The notes beneath the pieces were generated by a model. That model was given only the letters and a program-made list of their open reading frames with translations. It had not been told where the DNA came from and did no database searches. The position numbers and the translations under genes were made by a program. Below, in pieces: positions 57,465-64,000 of a DNA stretch of 64,000 nt; position 1 is the first letter of the stretch, and every line of letters starts with the position of its first letter. Location of the stretch: assembly GCA_008828725.1 (NCBI GenBank), contig MEHQ01000236.1, positions 330,601-394,600 on the forward strand, read 5' to 3'. Source of the stretch: Saccharina japonica. Its lineage: Eukaryota; Sar; Phaeophyceae; Laminariales; Laminariaceae.

Positions 57465-57930
57465 TTCGATTGCGATACTAACACTGGACAAAACTTGCTC
57501 GATACTATATTGCCCTTTCTCAACACATTATTTTTTAGTAAGACCGGAGACTAGCAACGCGAATGTTACTCATTCGATTGCGATACTAACACAACTATGT
57601 ATTTTCCGGCCCTTGGACCGGAGACTCAAAAAGCATAATCCCAAAAGTGAAGCCCGATTTTCAAGATAATAGGCGTGACAAAAGTGGCCCCAGTTTTCAA
57701 GTTAATCAGCGTGACAGAAAAGTGACCCCTGAAATCACACCACGGGTATCCCCTTGTCCCTTCGACCCTCAAAGCCCGTTCTTGGCGTACAGCAGCGGCG
57801 TCGCGACAGTTTTTGCACGCCTTGACAGCCAAGCACACACCATGCGCCTCGGCGAAGTATCAGCAACAGAGGTGGGGTGTGTGCGACACGCCGAGGGCAG
57901 CAGCACGCAACGAGCAGATCAGCACGCAAA
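57465..57930 (-). repeat. Inverted duplication arm, paired with 55770-56270
   Basis: See 55770-56270. It also carries two successive CGATTGCGATACTAACAC termini (ending about 57487 and 57594), which suggests nested insertion or duplication. Confidence 0.8.
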
Positions 57931-58365
57931 CACGCCGAGCACTGAGTGACCTTTGGGCGTTCCACATCTATGATGAATATTGTTTGCACAGGGGGAAGGG
58001 GGGTTGTGATGATCTGGGAACTGCGAAGCATTGTGATGATCTTCTGGAAGGTCGCGCGGGTATGAGTACATGCCACGCCTCGTCACGTGTATGAGTACAT
58101 GTCACGCCTCACTAGACCGTCTCGTCGGCTCGCAACAGTAACGGTGACTCTGAATCGGTACAGCAGCAGCAGTAGCAGCAGCACAACAGCAGTAGTACAG
58201 TACAGGACGCCTAATAAGAAACAAGGAATATGGTCCAGGCTCGATTTGGTATTTGAGAGAGGGTGCTTTCTACACTAATTTCAATATAACGACTACCGAA
58301 TTTATTATTTTCCTCGAAATCTCAGCCTGGCTTTCTCATTAGCCTGTTTCTCATTAGGTGTCCTG

Positions 58366-58676
58366 TACTGCTGTACGTCAACGCTCGGATGCTTCGTTGT
58401 GTCAAAATAAAAAATAAAATACCAAGACAGATCGACTCGAGCGCACTCGACGCGTCGCCGCCAGACCAGAGGCAGCCAGCGTGGCTTCGGACGCTTGGGT
58501 TCTACGCCCAGTACAACGCACTTGGCGCGTCTCTTCGCGGCGCCAAACCACAACAACAGCAGTTAGTTGGTCTCCCCGTTTATTCAAATATCTGCACGTA
58601 CTACAAGTCGACCTGTCTTGGTATTTTGTATTATTACACAACGAAGCATCCGAGCGTTGACTGACTACTGCTGCAG

Positions 58677-58678
<2 letters not shown>
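58366..58678. mobile_element. Foldback MITE with about 65-bp inverted ends
   Basis: GTCAACGCTCGGATGCTTCG...TACCAAGACAG...TCGACT at the left is repeated inverted at the right (58604-58665). The loop of about 160 bp is unrelated. No clear target duplication was found; the flanks are TACTGCTG-type sequence common in the window. Confidence 0.75.

Positions 58679-58710
<32 letters not shown>
58679..58710 (+). repeat. (CTG)n microsatellite
   Basis: About ten CTG/GCT triplets immediately follow the foldback MITE. Confidence 0.9.
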
Positions 58711-58715
<5 letters not shown>

Positions 58716-58880
58716 AAGGTCTACGAGTACGGAGAGACGCGCGCCGAGGCGCTTCCCTTCGTGTCTAGGCCCGAGCCCGCGCCAGCCGACTGTAGTTTGG
58801 CGACGGAGAGACGCACCGATCGTCGGCTGGTCGTCGGGCGGGAAGCAACGTCGCTGTGTCACCATCCAACTCATCGGTCG

Positions 58881-58946
<66 letters not shown>
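58881..58946 (+). repeat. (CTG)22 microsatellite
   Basis: A pure run of 22 triplets. The poly-Ala, poly-Cys and poly-Ser frames across it are artefacts of the repeat. Confidence 0.95.
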
Positions 58947-58948
<2 letters not shown>

Positions 58949-59139
58949 GCTTCGCTGGATAACATCTTGAATTTAGAGACCATGCCATTTTTCGATTGGA
59001 AAATCTGATGCCCAAGTCGTCGGATTTTGGGCCAAGAATTAAATGACGACTTGGGTCCATCGAGATTCTCAAATCGAAAAAACTCCGGTCGGATTTTGCA
59101 CAATCAAGAAGCCCTTTCCTATGCGGTTTGATTTTGAGC

Positions 59140-59717
59140 TTCAGATTTGTATTTTTCGATCAAAAAACGAAAGACCGCCCTATGCAGTCCGATTGTGCAG
59201 TATACTCCGAGTTTCGAGTGCATCTCGTACTCCGAGTACGAGTATGAGAGTACTGGCGGCCTGAATGCTCGGAGTACTTGGAGTATGAGCAGTACTGAAG
59301 CCCCAAATACTTGGAGTACAAGGAGTACCCGCAGTATCGGACCCCGAAATACTCCGAGTACAAGAAGTATATCGAGAGTGTTCATACCCGAACCCCGAAA
59401 TACTCCGAGTACAAGAAGTATATCGAGAGTGTTCATACCCGAAATATTCCGAGTACGAGCAGTATATCCCGGAGAATTGAACCCCGAAAGACTTTGTGAG
59501 TACACAAAGTACCTGAAGTATTTGATCTCCAATAATATTCTTTACTTTACTCCGAGGTACTTGGAGCATCTGTGCAACATTGAAGACAACGAGGAACTAC
59601 CACTGAGCCCGTGGGAAAAACGTCAGACAAAGACTTGCATTTTTTTTCAGGACTGGGGACTACTGTCTACTGTAGCAACACGAATGAAACTCATTCGATT
59701 GCGATACTAACACTGCA
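59140..59717. mobile_element. Third copy of the ACTCCGAGTAC array with GCGATACTAACACTG end
   Basis: It runs from TTTTCGATCAAAAAACGAAA through an array (59195-59575), CATCTGTGCAACATTGAAG and GACTGGGGACTACTGTC to the terminus at 59717. It matches the inverted left half of the 53852-57487 structure. It lacks the element-5 insertion. One array segment (GAAATACTCCGAGTACAAG) is duplicated at 59346 and 59397. Confidence 0.75.
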
Positions 59718-62596
59718 CAGGTGGCCATTTGGGCACGTTGCGCGATGTTGTGGCGAATTCACAACCTCAGTACATTGGGGCGACGCACACAATAATGTAC
59801 CGGAACGTACGAGAAGGGCCTTCGATTGTGAGATCTCCTCTTGATATCTTAATACAACGTGTAAGGTTGTCGTCAAGTTGGCAGACGTTCTTGCAACGTT
59901 AATATATATTTTATACGTCCAACACACTATCAAAATATTTCGCTTGTTTCGCTCGTTATTCTATTATTGTACGTATTAACAGTATTATTAATTATTGTAG
60001 TACTCTACACAACCAATTATTAATACGTAGTGAAAAATTATTTTTGAGGTAAACAACCGGATTTTGAATGGCTGAAAACCAATACTTGAATCTACGAGCT
60101 GGTCCAGCCAAGACCAATACGCCCCATTCAAATGCACTCGGGGCTCAGTTTTTCGAATTTTGATCTGAAATTTGGTGTGGGGACACTTCATCGTAGAACA
60201 CAACTATTCAAGCGTGCACATCAAAGAAAAAAAATGTTGGTGGGGGGGTTAAGACGGTTTCAATATAAATCCAATTGGTATTTTGGCCAAAATATAGGCG
60301 AAAAAAAGAAAAAGTCGCAATGTGCACGCTTGAATGCCTGCGCAAATGCACTTCAAATCAATGTGTCAAAATTCCAGGTCAAAATTCGAAAAATTGGATC
60401 CCGAAACCAGATTTTTGTGTCGCTCATCGTAGTATCTTAACTTTGTACGGGGATCCTGCGCTCACGATATCTCGTGATCGAAAACGAATTAGGCGATGGC
60501 AAAGGTGTCGATCGTTTCGTAATATCTTAAGGAGTTTCCACGCCGAGTTTCAGCCTCATCCGCAACACGCCTTTTCCGTACTTTTATAGACCGAAAATCT
60601 CCGAGTGTGACAGGATATACTCGACAAATAATTTCTCGACGAAAACAACTCGGATTCCAGAAATTTAAACGTCTGCGTGTGCATGATAGGCTTAGCAATA
60701 CATCTACCAATGTTGGAGCTATTACGTTCCCAAACAGGTGTGAAAACCATAATTAAGTGAATGTTACTGTCTAGGCTGGACCAGCTCGTAGTATATTTGG
60801 ATTATATACGACAAGAGTAAGTCTTCGGCATTCTCACATCGCTGATAACATCCATACCTAAATGAAGGTAAAACTTTATCATCGATAGACAACGTTACAC
60901 TACAACAACACTAAAATCAAGTCAAAATATGTTTGAGGCAGTCGAATTTGTCACGGAAAGTTGTTAATATTGACAAATTTATTTTTTGTGTCTCAATGAA
61001 AATCCATACTTTAACCAAGTCACTTTTTGTACGAGTTTCCGTTTTCTTCTTGCAGAGCAGAATGGACTACGAATATGAAAAAATATACTCGTACGTAGTG
61101 CACATCATTCGTCTTACCCGAAAGCGTCTTGTGCCCAATTTTTGTAATTTTTACTCAATTATAACATACGTTTTAGCTGTTGTTTAAATAAGAGCATTTG
61201 TTGCAAAGGGACATGGTTTCGTGCAATGCAAAACAGTGGGCGGGATTTAAAGAAGTATATAAAAAACACGAGCAACGTAGGTGTTGATCATACAAACGAG
61301 AGTGAGCTATTGAGGTGAGATTTATTTATAGTTGTTTTATGTATATTCCCATGATACGTAGGTGCATAATATATGTACAATATTCATGTTTCGTGTTTCG
61401 ATGTTTCGCGCCGATTTATTTCGTATGGTTTAAGTTCAGATTTCGATTTTCCCCTGATTTTGTTTTGCGATTTTTTCGCTTGCTTGTTTTGTCGTTTTGT
61501 GTCGTGCCTTTATTTGTTTTCGCGATTTCTGTCAAACGGTACCACGCAAAGAAAAACTAAAAAAAATGGACACGTTGGGACCACATTACCCAACCTGGAG
61601 AGGTTGTGGGGGTCTACGTTGTGCAAACAGGGACTTTGGCATATATGGCCAAGCTCCTGTCTCGGTCAGAATGTGTAGACCCCCACCGCAACGTACCCAA
61701 ATGGCCCTTTCTCAACACCTTATTTTTTTAGTAAGACCGGAGACTAGCAACGCGAATGTTACTCATTCGATTGCGATACTAACACATTCTTCATCATGCC
61801 CTCACTTGCTCATAGAGATCAATCTTGCGATGAAGAACAAATAACGTAACAATCATACAGACAGGCACACAATCAAATTGTACACATTCACATTTCAGTA
61901 TACACTCACTCGCACAATCTCCATACACACTTACCATGCCTGATACATGCGTTCTCGCTCATGTACGTATATGCAGCCACTCGCGCTTAAGTACACTCTC
62001 ACTCACCTCTCGTGCAATGCCTCCACCTTTACTGACGCACTCAATCATACATGCCGACATACGGTCACTCAAGCTCACATACAAAAATACTCCACAATCA
62101 CATACACATGTTTCAACCAATTACACAGAGAAGCCCCCAAAAAAGAGAAAAAAATCGCCTCCGATTCCAGTATGGAGTCCATCTACATGAATACTTATAC
62201 TGCAACGATACTCCTGGCACCTTTTACCTGTGTACTCCAGATTTGCAGCAGTTCACAGGTGTATCCCCAACCAACTGGATTTTCCATTTCACACAATAAA
62301 CACAAACGACATGTGAAGATGTTAATACGGTTGGTCTTTCTCGGAAAAGTGCAAATTTCAATAATTTCTGAACAAATGCTACTGGAATACGACACGAAAA
62401 AATCGAACCAAAACGACTCAAAAAAAAAAAAAAATGAAATTATTTTCCATAAACAGACACACATACAAACAATTACACAAAATAATCAAGAGACGCATCA
62501 CATGATTGTGTTTAAAACGATCCACCATAACCTGTTTCAACCTTGATCTTGTGGCATTCAAAAAGTGCCCTCCTCGTCTTCAAAGGCAGCTTATTA
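59718..62596. other. AT-rich stretch without recognised genes
   Basis: Only short frames are open. A TATAAAAAA-like box occurs at about 61257, with no credible gene after it. An isolated GCGATACTAACAC terminus lies at 61765-61787, preceded by GTAAGACCGGAGACTAGC as at 57540. CACA/CTCA-rich simple sequence lies at about 61850-62110. Confidence 0.5.
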
Positions 62597-62805
62597 TGTT
62601 GGAGATAGCGACGTTGGTACGCAACAACAGCAGTACGTAGTCTATCGGTTCGCCGTCAGGGACATGCAGTCACCTGATTGTTACATTTCGTACGAGTAGA
62701 AGATAGCAGCAATACTAAAATGCTGCTGTATGGTACATATGACGAATAGCAGTACTGCGCGTACGTACGCGTTCAGATTGTTGGACCAGTACGATGAACT
62801 GTGTA
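62597..62805 (+). repeat. Dispersed repeat, copy of 32627-32830
   Basis: See 32627-32830. Both copies end at AGTACGATGAACTGTG. After that the flanks differ. Confidence 0.8.
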
Positions 62806-63642
62806 ACGAAGGATAAGAGCTGTTTTAGACGTACGCACCCTGGTCTCCAATCCACCTGTCCCTAGTCTCTCACCGCTTCGTAGTTCGTTTCCTTTCCGTA
62901 GATGTATGCAAGTTGGTTCCTTCTGCGCAATACTCGTAGCTTCCTGCAAAGGCCAGTCTTCTGCCTGCGCACTCCAATCTCGTTTCAAGCAATCCTCCTC
63001 CAAGCTCTAGCGCTACACAACAGATCTCGGTATGAAACCTTCAACAATGCCTTATTGTTACGATCGCAGTACTCAGTCTCGGTTCACCGTCACGCACACT
63101 CAACTTCTCTTCCGTGTTTCCCTCTGGATTGGTTTTGTGTGTTTTCGGTTTTTGGACTACCGGAGAGCGGAGCCATCTGGACTGACTGGGGTTGTACAAT
63201 CCTTGGAAGCATTCCGCTTACGTACATATTTTACGTTACGTGCGTTGATCCGCCGCAACACCCCCCCAGCACGGTTTCCTAAGAATACCGTGCCAACCGG
63301 GCTGCGGACACACTGGGGTAAGAGTGAGGGCCTTTTCCCACACTTAGTCGTGTTTCGATTGCCGTGAGGCTCGAATGAGTGGCGTCTACCATTTCCATGG
63401 AAAGGCGTCACCCCAGGGGTAGGGACCCTGGGCCTCGCGCTTTTCCGCATTAGGTCCCGGATCGGTACTGCTGGACTTGCTAGAATTTCTCATCAAGCGC
63501 ACCAGCTGAAAGCCTCTTATCCACCACTTCCCGGCTTTCCCCGTTAACCCGGGTAGGCCGAGGTCTTGATCCTGCTCGTTAGTCGATCTTCGGCTAACGT
63601 CTTCTCCCGTTCTCCATCGAACTCCACTTCACTTCCTCGCGT

Positions 63643-64000
63643 TTACAGGGAACCGGATTGCGAATTTCCGGCTCTCCTAGCTTTCAGGATCTCACGTTCG
63701 TTGAATTCCTCCCAATCTCCGTCTGCGTACCGAACCCGCCAGTACGGTGACTTGTAGTCGAAGATCTTTGAAAGATGACGCTTCTTATTTCCTTCAGCGT
63801 CCGCGAATTTCCTCCAGATCACGGTCCCCACGGGGTGTTGTTTCAACGTATGTTCACGGTCGATCCCATCTCTTTCCTTTCGCGTTAGCATCGAAGTCCG
63901 CCTTTCCCGGCACTCCGCTCCGTGATACGTTTCCCATAGTGCATGGAAAATGTCCAGCTGTAAGGGGGTGAAACTGTCTCGCGCCTCCTCTTCAGACAGC
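63643..64000 (-). CDS. Partial ORF with Tudor/chromo-like motif, probable retroelement
   Basis: The frame is open from the window edge to a stop at 63643 (at least 118 residues). It reads LSEEEARDSFTPLQLDIFHA... then PVGTVIWRKF, SPYWRVRYADGDWEEFNERE and a basic tail. A GT-hydrophobic-F...Y-VRY-DGD-EE pattern is a small beta-barrel (Tudor/chromo-like) module often found in LTR-retrotransposon polyproteins of algae and other protists, and sometimes in chromatin proteins. No neighbouring RT or integrase is inside the window. The region 63280-63640 upstream on + shows no host gene and may be the rest of the element. Confidence 0.45.
   Translation of the reverse strand, partial: LSEEEARDSFTPLQLDIFHALWETYHGAECRERRTSMLTRKERDGIDREHTLKQHPVGTVIWRKFADAEGNKKRHLSKIFDYKSPYWRVRYADGDWEEFNEREILKARRAGNSQSGSL

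Larger units (their letters stand above)
53852..57487. mobile_element. Composite inverted structure with CAGTGTTAGTATCGCAATCG ends
   Basis: The left end (53852) and right end (57487) are inverted copies of CAGTGTTAGTATCGCAATCG followed by AATGAGTATCATTCG. The next 500 bp on each side are also inverted copies: a GGGGACTACT stretch, AAGTCTTTGTCCGGCG, a GAGGAACTGC-like stretch, then ACTCCGAGTAC arrays. No 8-bp target duplication was found at these outer ends, so it may be an inverted duplication of one element rather than a single insertion. The same terminus recurs at 56128, 57594, 59717 and 61787. Confidence 0.6.

Noticed and set aside
58665..59103. Poly-Ala/Ser/Cys ORFs over the CTG runs
   Set aside because: They follow from (CTG)22 in every frame, with no conserved flanking sequence.
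61250..61560. TATA-like box followed by an 81-codon Phe-rich ORF
   Set aside because: The frame is low-complexity Phe/Arg/Cys with no homology features, and the TATA-like sequence is in AT-rich DNA.

Overview
The window is nuclear DNA of a eukaryote with long GT-AG introns and a very high load of transposable elements. Three host genes are recognisable. A phosphoglycerate kinase (PGK) gene on + runs off the left edge (last five exons, 2208-5702). A single-exon EngB/YihA-type organellar GTPase gene lies on - (6236-7096), tail to tail with PGK. A FIG4-type Sac-domain phosphoinositide phosphatase on + begins at 18324. Its conserved exons run to 31846, and a phase-compatible 3' part (46069-49193) would make it a gene of about 31 kb. 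EngB with an N-terminal extension and the intron-rich, repeat-rich structure would suit an alga, for example a brown-alga-like stramenopile. That assignment is inference; nothing here fixes the taxon.

Most of the rest is mobile DNA. From 0.3 to 23 kb there are two kinds of small terminal-inverted-repeat (TIR) elements. PIF/Harbinger-like elements have ends beginning GGGCC/GGGTC/GGGCG and 3-bp target duplications (TTA, TAA, TGA). hAT-like elements have 8-bp target duplications. Four hAT-like elements (9896-11380, 11861-13289, 13682-15180, 16885-17636) carry subterminal tandem arrays. The array units differ completely in sequence between elements but all repeat at about 41 bp. Two more arrays with the same spacing lie at 34.5 and 44.8 kb.

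Between 31.8 and 46.1 kb, in what is probably one 14-kb FIG4 intron, lies a decayed tyrosine-recombinase retrotransposon on the - strand (gag-like, RT, RNase H, tyrosine recombinase). It shows the split direct repeats A1-ORFs-B1-A2-B2 of Ngaro/PAT-type elements, with about 2.2 kb of tandem units between A2 and B2.

The 50-60 kb part is a nest of inverted duplications whose outer ends share the terminus GTGTTAGTATCGCAATCG. One insertion there (54300-54946) can be proved from a filled and an empty site in neighbouring copies. From 59.7 to 62.6 kb nothing coding is visible. The right edge holds a partial ORF on - with a WRVRYADGDWEE motif, probably part of a retroelement.

The host genes appear unrelated in function (glycolysis/Calvin cycle, organelle ribosome assembly, endosomal lipid signalling). 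The main interest of the window lies in the mobile DNA between and inside them.
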